From assembly GCA_035041965.1 (NCBI GenBank), contig JAPYMA010000148.1, positions 88,092-152,091 on the forward strand: a stretch of DNA of 64,000 nucleotides, given 5' to 3'. Position numbers and translations under genes: made by a program. The notes under the pieces were generated by a model. The model was not told where the DNA came from, searched no databases, and saw only the letters and a program-made list of their open reading frames with translations. Below are positions 1-14,815 of this stretch, in pieces (within the stretch, counting starts at the first letter, position 1; every line of letters starts with the position of its first letter). Source of the DNA: Anisakis pegreffii. Its lineage: Eukaryota > Nematoda > Chromadorea > Rhabditida > Anisakidae.

Positions 1-542
1 CGCGACAATAAACACGATGATTAAATTATACGTTTTAGCGTCGCAATGAAATGATTTATGAATGCGATTCAAAATGAAATGTCCACTTCAAATGTACCAT
101 TGTAAATGTGATATCTCGTTCAAGGCCCTCTTCTCTAGAATCCATCGGGAAATGCTCGCTTAAATTGCAGATTTGACACATTTTGCGATTATTCAGGCTT
201 CGAAATATAATGGAAACATCTTATGATCATTCTTGGACGTGTTTTTAAAAATTCTCTACATAATCTTAAGAATAAATTCTGATCACTTTTTTACGTTATT
301 CAGTCCTCTACGATTTATATGTTTTGATGCTACAAACTTAATGATGTTTTTCGAAATGCTAAAATCATGAGCAGTTTTCCAGTGCCAGCTGTATGTAATC
401 ACCTATTGTTTCTATGATCTGCATGCTCTAAATTTTTATCTTCTATCTGAATCCGAATGAAAGTTATTACCATTGCAAATATTCACAAAATGATCACTCC
501 CAATTTTGTTGATGCGATTGAGTGACTTCGTTGCTGTTGAAG

Positions 543-1821
543 ATATATTCTGCGAAGCTCGATTGGAGAGCGCAAAGCAAAATTGGTTCGACAGATAATT
601 TAAAACATAAACCGGGTGGCGGAGATGTTAAGGTTTGATTGCTTCGTTACTGTTGATCAGTATTCTTGTTTAGTACTGTTACTGTGTTGCTATCGAATAA
701 TCTTTAAATCAGTTGCTATCTTTGTTGGATTGATTTCGTCAAATTAGTTATCAGATGCTTATCCAATTGCGATCATCATAATACATCAAGTCTATGATAA
801 TAATCGTGTATTTACATGTACCATATAAAATCACATAATTTTGGGTTGTTATCAGAAGCGATCGTATTGATGAATCGAAAACGATTTTAATATCATTTTG
901 TTCCTTTTGAATTATCACAAACGCTCGAATTATTTTCTGATCAAATTTGCAGATTTTCAACGAAAAAGTAAATCTGAATAGCGTAAAAAGTAAAATCGGT
1001 TCACTAGATAATGCGAATTACACTCCTGGCGGCGGAAATGTTAATGTGCGATTGATTTGATTTTCATCATTGTACCAACAATTTATTTTGCTTCTTATTT
1101 GTATTTAGTTCAATAATGTTTCGCTATTATCGGTATTGCTGTTATTATCGTAATGATGCTTGTTATCGCCATTCCCCCTTTAATTTTCGCTCCAATGGTA
1201 TAATAATGGCCATTATCACCCAACAATTGAATTTAAAATGGCCTCTATATTCTTGTCTTATGTACCTCTTTAGTCACCGTTCATGAGTTTTGTGAACACT
1301 GTAATTTTATTCGATCGATAACGATAATTACAGCCATTACTTCAACGGGGTGATTTAAGTTGTTTTCAATTAATAAACACCATAACAGATGTAATGACCC
1401 TGCCACTGTTATAATCTGTTATAATCTCACCTTTATGATTTGTTTTACTTCGTTTCGTTGATAATCGCACCCATGTAAGCATCAGTGAAACAATTCCGAA
1501 TAATCTCAATTCAACAATAATCGAAAATTTCTTCTGAACGAAACACAAAACGAAGTGTCGTGTGCGCATGTAAATAATGTCATTTAAGTGATTCTTCATT
1601 AAATCGCATTCAAGTTTTCTAAATGATAATTTCAGATAGGTGATTATCGAGTGGATTCGTCGAGAACGAGTCGAGCACGAATGTCGTCATCGCGAGCCTC
1701 GAATACATCCTCGTTGAACAGCCGTAAGTCGTCACCAGCTCGACTAAAAGACGCCAACACCGCTCGATTGCCCGGTGCAAGAGATCCGTTAACTGCAGAG
1801 CAAGTGATGGGCATTGCATAA
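543..1821 (+). CDS. ptl-1: Tau/MAP2/MAP4-family microtubule-binding protein, 3' end (partial)
   Basis: Three terminal exons are visible: 543-632, 953-1045 and 1636-1821, all joined in phase 0; earlier exons lie left of the window. The first two each encode one tubulin-binding repeat of the tau family. The first carries KIGSTDNLKHKPGGG and the second KIGSLDNANYTPGGG, the KxGS...PGGG signature. Each exon begins with Ile directly after the acceptor, so the one-repeat-per-exon pattern is regular. The last exon encodes a 61-residue Ser/Arg-rich tail ending EQVMGIA and a TAA stop. In this family the repeats bind and stabilise microtubules, and KxGS serines are MARK kinase targets. C. elegans has a single such gene, ptl-1, so orthology is likely but inferred. 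Acceptors are TTGAAG, TTGCAG and TTTCAG. The tail is not recognisable as vertebrate tau. Confidence 0.87.
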
Positions 1822-4800
1822 GATTATTCATTTAGTTCTTATCAATAATTTTATCACCCACAAGAGAGTTATTTTCGTCGAGCGATATCAAAGATTTTCT
1901 GTTATCTTTTCAACGATTCATAGATTATTCATATTATCAACTTCTCTTCTTTCTCATTCGAATTTATCGTTTTGTCCTTCATTGCAAATTTGAACAATTT
2001 GAAATCAGTTTTGATTAATTCGAAAAATAACTTTCCTTCTAATACTTAACATTTATATGACGATGTGTTGTGACTAATTTAGCATTCAGCAATGAGTATT
2101 AGTATTTGTTTTAGCAATAAGGACTGGAATCGTAAGAAAAACAAATCAATTCAACTCGTTTCCTTTCATTCTTCGTATATTCTGTGCTGATGTAACACTT
2201 TTTGTTCGCCGTAATATTCTTGACCGGGGAATGTTTATACTAATATATTATATTATCATAAAATAATTCGAAACTGGTCAGAACACTTCAATGATATATG
2301 TGTAGTTCTTATCATTACGTTATTTGCTTTCAACATTCAATATTAATTGTTGCCAACCCTTCATACATTAATTTTTTTCGTTTTCATTTGTCATCAATAG
2401 TACATTCTGTGCATAATTAAACGCAGTTAGTACGCATTCATGACAACTATTTGAATGATTTTCATTGTTTGATTCGATGCTTTTATGTTTTATTCCATTG
2501 TTAATGACCACTCCGTGTTCTTTTTTGATCTTTCTCAAATCTCTTGAATCGGCAATAATTGTTTCGGTTTTGCTCGTGGTTGGTTGATTAGTGTGCACTT
2601 TTGAGATTGCAATGAATTGAAGAATATTAACATTTTCATCTCCAACACTACACGTTCTCTAATATCCAACATTACATTTTTTCACGCGGAATTTTATTCC
2701 ACTTCAGTCGTTGAAAAGAAAAAATGGAAATTCAAATGAAGTTCATTTTAAAGAAAAACAAATTTGCATATTATCAATAAGAATGCAATCGTATGAATTC
2801 CCAATCGCAATTTCGTTCAGTTTTGATATTTGCGGATTAGTGATTATTACTAATGCCTTAATAGGCTTGTAAAAGATCAGCAATAAACACCAGCTGTAGT
2901 TCGGCTCGCATATTGAGACAAAATCGGTTTTGTACATTCAACTTTCTTCAATTTCTGCAAAACTTTATAATGTTATTCTGCGTTCGTACTTCATCATGTC
3001 ATTTTGAATCACACTTATCTTATGTGAACCGTGTTTATAGATGCTTGAATTCACCTATGACTGATTGACAATCTTAATAGTTTTTCAGTAGCATTAATTT
3101 AGTAATAATAGCTACTATTATTCGAATACGAATAATTTCTCGTAAAATGTATAAATTCGTATCATTTACACGTAAACTCGACTAATCCATTCCGTATCGT
3201 TTCATTTGTTCTTTTCACCGACTTATATTGTATACAATATGAACTCCTTGATCTTGACTCACCTTAAGTTAGTCAAAATAAAATGAAATTCTTTCACTAA
3301 ACTGACTTTTTCCCTTCATTTTGTAAAATTAAAATAAGTTTCCTTCAAATAAGATGGCGAATATCTAATCGAGATTCAACGTGAAGGTTCCAGTTCGATG
3401 AAGGTGAACACCAGAAACTTGTCGGTGTGCAACACAACCTGTTGTCTGAGCAATTCTCGGCAACAACAGGAAGTGACCACTAGTACAGTAATATCTGAAT
3501 CACTTCGTAAGACCTCGCTTTTTACAACTGACTGGCAAATTATTAATGCTCAAACGAAATAGAAACAATCAACAAACAAAGTGAATAATTTTATTTCGAA
3601 GTGTTAATAAACAGATGAAGAAACTGAAATCAGCAACGATTAGTGAAAGAGTAAAAAACTGATGAATCAATCGTTTCAATAAATGGTTGATGAATCACAG
3701 AAAGCGATACAGGAGAATTGGACAGAAGAGAACGAAATCGGTCACGGTGACAGCATTGTGTCAACATCAAAAAATTCATTTGAATTCGTGCACGTTTGTA
3801 GGATCAACTACTTAACTAACAATAATATCAACAAAAACAAAGTGAATAATTAGAGTACAGCTGAGATTATCAGCAATTATCACTATGCCAAACTGATATC
3901 AGTATTAAAATTCACACATTTACAGATGCACTATCAAACAGATTGATGTGCATCCCACCACCACAAATGAATGAATCGTTCACGTTTAGCATCCCTTCGC
4001 CTCTAAATGATTGCCCTCACTTCACCTAGAAGAAAAATAATGAAAAGCATCAAGACGAACGTTAGGCTAAACTTACTATATTATTCAAAAACTTCGTTTC
4101 ATTATTCCAGTGTCATCCTCCTATTTTCCAACTACACTCCCCACCCAGTTACCTCAAATGCAATATTGCAGAAATGCGCACTATCTCTCTTCTACCTCAG
4201 CGTACGAACCAATCGACATCACAAAAAAAATTAAATGATGCTTTCTCGAAAACAAAACGAAACAAACAAAAAAATATACTAAAAACCCGCCTAATGCATA
4301 CATACAAACAACATAGATGTTGCGCAATAGCATTTCAACAAAAACAGAACAAAGTTACACAAATATAACAAAATTATCAGAAATATAAAATTATTATTCA
4401 GTTTAAACGTTGTAACTTTCGTTCGGAAGTATTCAATTAATAAGAGGAAAAACACTCGATCGGAAACCTATCGAATAATCTCGTTAGAATCTAACGAAAT
4501 GTCGCAATTAAGAACTCTCGAATAGGTTTTTAAAAAAGTATTCACTGATTACAATAGTGAACGATTGCAACCAAATGATAAAAGATTCACACGACAATAA
4601 TTTCTGGAAATAAATCTCAAAATGAATCGTTGATAAACGATTGTGATGAAATCGCAAGACGACGAGATTATGAATGAATAACCAGATGGATGAATGAAGC
4701 AGCAGCAGTCAACGATGTTAAACACATCAAATGATAAAATTAATGCAAACCAAAATTAGCATTATAATTATAATAATAACAATCGTCCTCGCGCTCCTCT

Positions 4801-6408
4801 GCTAGCAACACAACACATCAATGAATGAATACCTAATATAAACACAGCCGTATGGTTTGGGTTATTTTTGACGTTTTGTCACGCTCAAAACTGATGATGT
4901 CACACTAACGTCAGATAAATACATCAAATTGATTGCGAACAAAATGATATTTTCGAAGATTAATAACGAAGTTACTGAGCACATTTGATTATTCATCATA
5001 AAATGCTGTTGAAAATAATCGTTTTTCTTTTCATCATCAGACCAACACCAACAAATAAAACAAACAACGATTGGCTGATGCGAAACGATGAATAAAATTA
5101 GAAAAATAAAGAACTCTAAAAAGCGATGACGGGTACCAGCGAATATCCTATGGGCACAATAAACTTGAGGATTTTCTAAAACAAGACAAATTCGAAGAAG
5201 CGATTTATGCCGACCAATAACAATACTCTTTATATAATCGCTGAAATCAGATCAATCTCGTGCTACACCCTATTAACTTATCGAAATTACGTAATAATCT
5301 CAGTGTCAGCACGCCATTATCATCTGTTTATTCAATATGCATGAGTACTGACATTATTATTGATATTGTTATTATTACTATTAATAATCTGATTATCATC
5401 ACCTGCACCAATCAAACTCATTGTCAACATTCTTCGACGTCTGAACCATGAACTACCGGACCAACAACATGACATACCCGTAAAACTTTGAAATTTATCA
5501 TACGATTATTGTCTAAAAGTCGACTTCCGAACTAACGATGTCCAATTTAAAAAATGCATTTTTTGGTTCCAATTCCACTGATTTGAGTTTCATCCGAATA
5601 AAAAAATAAATCGAGAGTGAAAGCGCAAAAGCGATCAGATAAAAGGATGTATTGAATGAACAACAATACACGACATTCAAAAGAGAACAACTGATTGATC
5701 AGCCATCTTGATGCATCCAATAAGCAACCAAACAAACATGTCAAATTCAATTAATCTGAACAAAATGAAATGTTCTTTTCAAACAAAAATCGATGAACAA
5801 TTCAAATTCAAAGCGCTCGTCAGTTAAAATCAAAGATAACTTATAATAAACATCATCATAATAAATCTTTGCGAAACCAATAACAACAAGAGAAAAGAAA
5901 TGATTTGAACGTAATGATAACTGAACTTAAAATGAAAAGTGAACAAGTCGACACTCAAAAATAAAATAAATTACTCCTCAATTTCCCTCGTCAATATTCA
6001 CACGTCTGAATATGAAAATCACCGAAATCAAAACGACTGCTACTGCAAAATAATCATAATAAAACTGAACGAAACATTAAAATCAACTGATTCGAAAGGC
6101 AATACGCCCGCAACGAGACTCAAAAGTTCGTGCTTAAAAGGAATCAGAAAGTGACGATGCATACTTTCACGAGTAAAACATCCATATGAACAATAACAAC
6201 AGTGATAGTAATAATGTAAAGATTAATATCAATAGAAACAATCATAAAAATAGTAATGTTGTCATTAGCATTAACAGATGAATATACTCGTAATGGAGAC
6301 ACCGACGAGGTGACAGTAAAATAATATCACTTAACAACTTCGATAGTGACAACAATCGTAACGATAAAAATGTATGAGAAGGGCTGTTAATATAGATTCA
6401 GCATAATA
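1822..6408. other. Convergent intergenic region
   Basis: This lies between the 3' end of the tau-like gene (+) and the 3' end of the 4E-T gene (-), so it should hold both 3' UTRs. It is AT-rich. I found no ORF with conserved sequence or phase-consistent exons on either strand; the short ORFs here look like chance. Confidence 0.6.
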
Positions 6409-9400
6409 TCAATTAGTTGCAAACTGTCTTTCCAATTCTTCAACACTGATGCAGTTGGCCGATGGCGGTAAACGAGATATTATTGATGGTAACGCGTTGG
6501 TGCTGTTCGCCGTTGCTGTTGCTGTGACCACTGAAATTGCACATCATTCTCAATTACAATTACAACCTGCTAAAATACCACCCAAAACATGCTCAACTTT
6601 ATACTACTTCAATTACTCAACTTATCCCGTTCAACTACCCTTATAAATTGGCAATAGCAAATGTTATCCCATGCAGACGAAATTCGTTGCTTCTCAAATG
6701 GTATATCGATCAAACTATACATAAATGAATGATTATGGAAAATTATTAAGGTTTCATCATGAAACAGCAAACAAAATCACTGAAGTCAAAACGCCAAATT
6801 AAAAAAGATATACTACAAAAAAGGTCAAAGTTAGCACACGGGAGCCGACAATTCAAAAAAAAGCAATATCAACAATGGATCAAAGAATAACGGACCAGAA
6901 GGTGATGAAGAAGGAGAAGTGGATGAATCGCGTTGTATTGGTGCAGTTGATTTAGCGGTGGGCTGTTGTTGAGACGATGTGACTCCGGCCGATTGCAGCA
7001 GTCTTTCGAGGGGATTCTGAAATTTGAGTGGTTGATTGGATGGAGACGAGCTGCTGTTGGGTGTGCATACTGCTGGCATTGGAGCCGTGTTGCTGCTCGC
7101 ATTGTTGCTGTTGTGGCTCAAGCCCAATATTGGAGATACCTTCAATATTTTCATTTACTTCACGAATCATCAACCAGATTATTATAGTCAGAATTCACTT
7201 TTTCCGTTCAGTTGATCCAATCAATTTTATGTCTGATGAATACATGACGCATGTGCGTATTTTACTGACAGCACAGACTGCGTTTTAATCACAAAATTTT
7301 TACGTTCAATTCACTTTCTCATGACATCTTCGGATAAAATGTGACTGAGCATAATTACAACAAGCAACATCTACACCAAAAAATAAGCAAAAAGCAGCAC
7401 ATAATCTCAGAATCAGTAAGAGGATTTTTGTCATCTAACAAAAAAAACATTGATAATTACATAATTCAATGCATTCCATAACTACCACTGATACCCACCC
7501 AGATAAAAAACAATAATCGGCTGAATGCATCAAAACTCCAACCATCTGTTGTTGTTGTTGCTGTGCGTAGTGTTGACTGGCCAGGAGAGCGGCTTGTTGT
7601 TGTGTCTGGAAGAGTCTGGCGCGAATCGCTTGTGCCTGGTTCACGTCGCCGTTCAACATGGCCATCGCGAGTTGTTGTTGCTGACGTTGATACTCGGCCG
7701 CTGCAGCCTGACTCGAGGCCATCAACTGCGCTCGAATCGCGGCTGCTGCTGCCATCGCCATCTGCTGCTGGCTTGCTGCTGCAGCTTGCTGTCCTGACGT
7801 CGGAGGTCGACATGCACCCATCGACAGACCACCCTTTTTAATACACCATTAAAACTTTCCACTCAAGTTTACAAAACACAAATTTATAACTGTACAAATA
7901 TCTGCACTGCAAAAGAAATGTACAGGGAAATATATTTGTGAGAAAGTAGTCACGAAGAGTCTATCTTATTAGCACGATAATGACTGAAATTTGTATTTTT
8001 TACAAGATTTATATTACAGCGTTCATCTGTTCTAGTTACGTTACTAATGCAAAATATTACAATTATGTAAAGTTCAATTCTAGCTTATTACGGATTGATT
8101 TATTGATCACAGTTGTTCAAGTCAGTGACTGATCTACCTGCATTGCAGCAATTACTTGTGAATACTGTTGTTGTAACGATAACCTTGTCAACACGTCCAT
8201 GTTGTTTGTGTTCGGTAGCATGTTGCTTGCACTCTCTGAATATATTTCGTTGTTGAACAAACGAATTTAAACGCTTCACATTTGCGAGTCTCTTTTTAAT
8301 GATGAAGCAAATACACCGTAAAACGGAAATGTTTACAAAATTAACAAAAAATAACACATTTAACAAGCACAATCACAGACGAACTAATAAAAACAAACGC
8401 AACACTAACGTTTTTGAGCGTTAATATTAGCATCGTTATTGACAGTTGGTGGTGCGGTCGCATCGTGCCTTTCATCGTTCGCAGAAGCACTGACCACAGC
8501 ATTGTTGCTATTGGCACTATTGGATGGTGCTACGTTGGCATGATAATGATGGTGTTGTTTATCATCACTACTGCTGTTATGACTATTCGTACTGTTTTTA
8601 GTCATGTGTCTCATTACGGACGTTGGCATGAATGTATTCGGTACTGCTGCACTGCTTGATGTCGTCGTTGCAGACGAAGGTCGCGATTGTGTGGCACTTG
8701 AGGATGACTGCGATGTATTATTCACACTCGGAACCACGCCACCCGAAAGCAACGACCTGAAGTTGATGAGGATTTTTTGCATTTCATAAAAAATATATTA
8801 CGATAAATAAAACGATACAAGCTTCAGAAAACATCGATGAGAACAATTTTTCACTATTGGTAAACTTTTTGATTTCCAAAGATAAAACTAAATTTCATTT
8901 CATTTTTCGATGTTAAATATGCAAACTAGAAAATTAACGACGAAAAAATAAAACGACGCAATCTAGAGGTGAACATGGCAATGGTTTGCCGAAGGTCAAT
9001 TGCTTCTTTATAGTCAGTTAACAGTGCTAAATGTTGATCTTGCAATAAAATTGTATATGAAGCTGAGCGATGAATAATATTAACTTTGAAGTGAGAAATG
9101 TAAACACTGGATTTTTCACTTCGTTTGTCAAGCGTTAAGAACTCAAAAACTTGACGAACTAACAAAAAAAAACGTATTCATCGCTAATCCATCGCTGTAC
9201 TATTTCATCAAAATAAGAAGTTACATTCAAAAAAGCACAAACCTCACAGCATTGAAATCACCGCCGAATTGAGCACCAGACGCACCACCAGTCAACTGTT
9301 GCTGTTGTTGTTGCAGTGCGTGAATCTGTTGAAGAATTGCAGCAGCCTCATATTGCTGTCGCATAAAAGCAGCTGCCTGCAGCGCCGTTACGGTCTGATC

Positions 9401-12400
9401 ACTGTTATTGGGGGGAGGTAATAAATTGGGGGATGGTGTTGAGAGAGAAGTAGTACTGGTTGGATACGACATATACTGGTGTTGCGATGCAAGATTTGAT
9501 TGAGGCAGCGGTGCACGCACTGAAGATGCAGACGCTTGAGTTGACGACAGACGTGACAAGATCGAATTCGCATTATTATTGTTATTCATCAAATGCATTT
9601 GGTGTTGATACGAAGCATCCTTCATCTGAAATCATTGTAGACGTCTTTAATTATTGCGCCATTCCATTACACACATACAGTCATCGATCACAATGCTTGA
9701 ACACTCCACAGAATAACGTAAGATTTTGTTGTCTCATCCATCGCTCAATATTCATGAGTATTTAACACATAACTGATTAACACTCCATGCAACATGAACG
9801 AAATTAGTCAAAGTGCGTGAGTATGTAAATACAACTCAAAAAACATAGAGTCATATTATTAAACTATTCGACAACTCAACACCAAATCAAAATGAATTCG
9901 CATTCAAAGAACGAACCGCATGTTTGTTCAAATAATTACTGCTCGGCACGGTATCAAGACCCAGAGCACGCAGATGTTCACTGCCATCATCCGAGATGAA
10001 CTCCTTCTGGAATGGTGCATTACTCGAACTGTTCGGCGCTGTTGCGCTGTTCGCGGCTGCTTCTTGTTGGAAGCCTCGTTCGAGGTCTTCCACTCGCATC
10101 ATATGCTGCAGTGGGATCGCACTCCGCTGAACACATTCAATAATCATCAACCACATCACAATACACCGATAGCACAATCACAACATTTACTACTCCAAAC
10201 AAACGTCTGACCCTAAACGATACGGTGTTTCAAAATGACGATGCACACTGCTTGTGAATACGGAATTAAACAAATAAACAAATGCCAACCATTTCTTGAA
10301 AAACTGGTGCTTGTGCAGTTTGTTGAGGGGAACTATTGAAGAGTTTCTGAAGAATTGGATTAGCCGTTGTGGTTGAAGAAGAGGAAGATTGTAAGGGTGA
10401 GGGGACGTTTGCATTCGGTGGAGTTATACGTGAAGTGCCACCACTTGTACTGTTTGTCCCATCCGATTCAGCTGAAACCATTTATTTCATCAATTGACCA
10501 AAACTGGTAATGTTAATGAACAATATAAAGGCTGAAATAGAAGTACCAATCTGATCATATTATATCTCAACAGAAACTCTTCCTAATGAATAACCCACTG
10601 CTGAATTACGCCATTCTTTCCAATACAAACGCTTACTGACATAAGTTACTCGCGTGAAAAGCAAATTCAAATTAATTTCAGAAATCATATTTTATGCGAC
10701 ATGAATGAACCGAACAAGTGATACCGTTAGCATTCGGCTGGTCATTGCTGAGTGGAGTGGCAAAGAAACGTGATAAACGGCTACCGGTCACCGATGGTGG
10801 TTGCAGTGCAGTTGAATTCGTATCCTTCTGAAGAAAAAAAAACAAAACAAATGAATGAACCACTTATCATCCAACAACAACCAACTCTTAATGAACTATT
10901 CGCTCTCAATATTTATTCAACAGACCATAAATGCATGCATCAACAATAACTCTTTTATGAACACATTTTTCAAAATGAGGATGAGGATGCTACAACATCC
11001 TCGAGCGCTTAAATAAAACAAACGATAAAAATGAACGAAAAAAGAAATTGATCGCCAAAACTGTCAAAAAATACATTCACATATTCAATTTACAAACAAT
11101 CATAATTCACACATGAATCAGCCACACTTTAAAAACAACAAGCAAATGAATGTTCAAAAGAAAAAACCAACCTGTTTGATCGAATTCAAATCGTTTTCGC
11201 CCAACAAGCCAAAAATGGCTGCAAATTCAGCATCCGAATTCGGCAATTTACCATTTAGAATCGGTGACATCGAGGCGGCCAGTTCAGGAGGTATTCTGAC
11301 GGTTTGATTCGTACCACTTGTTGATGAACAGTGCTCATTCTGTTGAGCCAGTGTTGAGTGCTTAAGAGCACTATCCTTATCAGATGCCTTCTCATAATCA
11401 TTATCCTTATCTGTCTTGTCACCACTAGTTGCGATCGGTGGAGTTTGTGACGGAGTGATATTATTGGCCGATGGAGCGGTGATCGACGACGAAGTGGTTC
11501 GTGAGGAAGCGGATGAAGTGGCCGAAGACGATGAAGTGACAGTTGAGGAGTGTGACGGTTGTTGTTGGTGGGCAGAGGTGTTGTTTCGTGCGGATCGTTG
11601 GCATGAAGAGGACATGGCTTGCTGCAATTGTTTGCTAGCCACTGTTTCGCGTTTACTTCGTGCTGACTGCACTCCTAAACATTCAACTCTTCAATGAAAC
11701 GAAACCTCAAAGCAATTTTAGTTGCGGAGCTAACAAATTTTCACATCAACAATATGAATTAATGTTTCTTTACGAAAGTTTTGTTTTACGATTGAATGAA
11801 ACTTTATGGTAATCTTATGTAATAATGAAACAAACACTAATTGTGAGAGATCAATAACTAAGAAGATGATCAATGCTGAATTATTTCAAACGAACAAACG
11901 TTTCGATTTGCCGTGCTGTTCGTCATCGAAACCCTTCAATTCGATCATATCTAACATCGACGTCGGTCCTTCGTTCAACCATTCGGGCATCTTTTCCTCA
12001 CCGCTCGATGCGTTCCTTCGACCCTTAATTAATCTCAGTTACTTCTACCTGCCGTATTAGTTCTCATATATGCATCTTTCTAAAACTTCTTTTACAAAAA
12101 CACCGTAATTTCTCTCCCCCCATTTTCCGTAAAAAACATATCGATAGGACATTCAGAACACAACGTTCTACAATCACTGGCTAGAAATATGAACTAATTT
12201 GAACTTGCTAGCAGCAGAAATAAAATTACTGGAAACAAGATAAATACAAACAAAAAATTATTCACCTGATTCGAGTCTTTATGAAAACCAGGCCTGAAAT
12301 TTCCATCGCCGGCAGCACGCCAATTACTATTTGAAGAGGAACCACTTCTCGCCTCACCTCGTTCACCGTTCGCCATACGAGTTTTCGCATAAGATGACGA

Positions 12401-13557
12401 TTCATTACCGCCACCACTCGTCGCGTTCTTCTGCTTAAATATTTCTTTTCATTTCTCACTTTCCTTCAATTCTTTATTTGATTCAACAGATTTACAATCA
12501 TTTTATTTCTACGGAACATCTAAAATGAACAAATATTAAATAAATAGAACGCTAATATTTCTTTGAAGCGCTCAGCATAATATTTCTCTTCAATAGTGCG
12601 TGATTTAAAGCAGTTTACGTCCCGAACTATCATTCATCATCATATCCTCAGAATGCTTCAGTGATACATATCAATACATAAAGGTTACAGGTTGAAACCT
12701 ACGAATGCTGGCTTGAAATCTGTAGACGTGGAATTTTTCAGCATAAAGCCCGCACCACTTCGCCAGTTTCCCTTATTCGCTCCCAGTCTCTCAGGTTCGC
12801 CCTCTAAAAACCGAAAGCGAACAGTTAAATTCATCACTATACCTCTTCTCACACAACAGTGTATGAAGAGGGTTTATTGAATTTTGTTGATGATTTCAAG
12901 AATATTTGTGGGAATTAAACTATCACGCACACACCAAAATGAGAGGTGCACACGACATCGGTGAATTTGTGACTGAAGAGATTCTAAAAATGAATCATCC
13001 ATTCACGATTCAAACATTCATTCACCGTTTTTGGATGGTGATGCGGCTCTGCATCCGGACGAGAAGGCGCGTCTTTGGGGAGAGAGAACTGTAGAATCAG
13101 CACTTTCCAATGCTTCGGCTTTCAGCTTCTCCTTACGTCTAGCACCCGCACTCGGACGATTCTCAACACCTTCACACATCCAACGATACTCCAACCATTT
13201 CTCAGGCATAAACTTTCCATCTTCACTGAAACAACCAAATAAAAACTTATTTCATGCTTGCTTCTTATCGGTTGATATGATCATCTAAAATGTTGCATAA
13301 AAGTGAACAAGGCTTAGTGCGATAATAACAACTGCTCAATTACGACGTAATAAAATTCAAAAAATGCAAAATGATAAAAGCACTCACTTATCAAATTCAA
13401 CAGAAAGATACTCAGGCCGTACACAACTGAGCGCACTCTGACGAATGCTGAGCAACTGATCACGTGTATATTGATAACGTCGACTATCATCATCACTTAA
13501 TACCGCTGCCAGAGCTTTCATCTTCTCATCTTCACTTTCTGATTCGCGTCTCGACAT
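6409..13557 (-). CDS. ifet-1: eIF4E-transporter (4E-T / IFET-1) protein, complete, 14 exons
   Basis: Exons in transcription order: 13557-13388, 13225-13026, 12803-12703, 12430-12266, 12023-11900, 11674-11172, 10827-10728, 10471-10290, 10126-9917, 9625-9243, 8756-8410, 7793-7543, 7016-6896, 6530-6409. All phases agree, giving 992 residues (human 4E-T has 985). Residues 30-36, YTRDQLL, form the YX4L-phi eIF4E-binding motif. Residues about 224-247 contain PEWLNEGPTS...IELKGFDD, the Cup-homology segment that binds the DDX6/CGH-1 helicase. A later FMPTSVMRHM segment and the extreme C-terminus ANCISVEELERQFATN match conserved 4E-T blocks. Much of the middle is Ser/Thr/Gln-rich, with a CAG/CAA-encoded poly-Gln run near 7545-7790. 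Known role: binds eIF4E, represses and protects mRNAs in P-bodies and germ granules. The last intron donor (GTCCGT) is weak but its phase fits. Gene symbol follows the worm orthologue. Confidence 0.92.
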
Positions 13558-14815
13558 TATTATGATTATTACTATTACTCACTTCTTTACTTATCTATAT
13601 ATCTATTTACACTGAAATTTATTTATCAATCACTTATGCAAACTTTGAGTCGTCACAACGTACCACATGAATTCAACACACACGCGAAAGATTATCAAAA
13701 AAAGCACTTCAGTTTATGAAGAGGAATTACATGTTAATAAGCAGCATACATTAATAAGCAGAGAACAGAACAGGTGATAAATATAAGAGCAGTGAGGCGC
13801 ACATGTGTTCGTAATGGGTCATTTTCGATGCTACTGATTGGATGAATCAATTTGATAGTGGCATTTTGACGTTATATTATTATGAAATTCAGCCAGATAA
13901 GTGAACGAGAGAATACAAGTTTGTGGTAATAGGTGTGTCATTTACGAAATCATATGCAACATTAGGTGTAATGAGTAGACGAAACAATGAAAAAAATGGA
14001 AAAGATTTCGAACGTCGTGGAAAAATAAGATTTTGTGGCAACTATATGAAACAAGTCAATAATTTGTAACTATGCGGGTGTGAAGAAGGCCGTCAAACTT
14101 GCTCTATACCATCAACCTCGGATAGAGGCCTTTCTTGATAAATGACGTGTCATTATTCCATCCCATACAAAAACTAGTACAAAATCCTAGAACTGCTCTC
14201 ATTATTTTCATGCTATCCATTTCGAAAGTTCTGATCGCAGATTCAGTAGGTTATCACAAAAAAAACACCAGCAAACCAAGACGTAACAGAAACAAGTCCA
14301 ACGCTAGGCTAAACAGAGACTGAATTGACTTTCAATTATTGCACCTAATTCATACCGGTCACACCAATTTATTCAACAGACTACCCAATGTGACCCATAA
14401 ATCCACAGTAAGCATTTGCGAATCTTACTCAAAATAAACCTTTCAACGAATTAGCAAAACATCTTATAAAACATGAATAATAATTTTTCAGCAGAACAGG
14501 ACATTCGATAATGGAAAACGATCGCGAGCTCTTTAGTCTGTAAAAAGTACTTTGTGCTTGTTAACATAAGTGCAACGGTAATTTCCACTCATACATACTC
14601 TTTCATGGAAACATGCGGCTTGGATTAACATGATGAAACATATTAGGTAGAAGTGACGATTTCCTTTGCAAACAGAGGTTAATTTCATTGCAAATAAATT
14701 GGATTTCTGAGTGGAATTAATGCGCTCTCATAGAAATCTAATCGAATTTATCGCATAATTCTGCAGTCATGTGCATATAACATCCAGCACATCCACGCGA
14801 GCAAACTCCGTTATC
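13558..14815. promoter_or_regulatory. Region upstream of the 4E-T gene
   Basis: This is the 5' flank of the minus-strand 4E-T gene. It should include its promoter and 5' UTR, but I see no motif I can define. No conserved exon is seen on either strand. Confidence 0.4.

Noticed and set aside
6831..6833. Stop codon at 6831 as the end of 4E-T
   Set aside because: A downstream exon (6530-6409) in compatible phase encodes the conserved 4E-T C-terminus ISVEELE, so the gene continues.
7525..7841. Plus-strand Leu/Cys-rich ORFs
   Set aside because: They are antisense shadows of the CAG/CAA-rich poly-Gln exon of the 4E-T gene.
11416..11697. Plus-strand acidic/Val-rich ORF of 93 codons
   Set aside because: It is the antisense of the Ser/Thr-rich 4E-T exon 11172-11674, whose splice phases fit.
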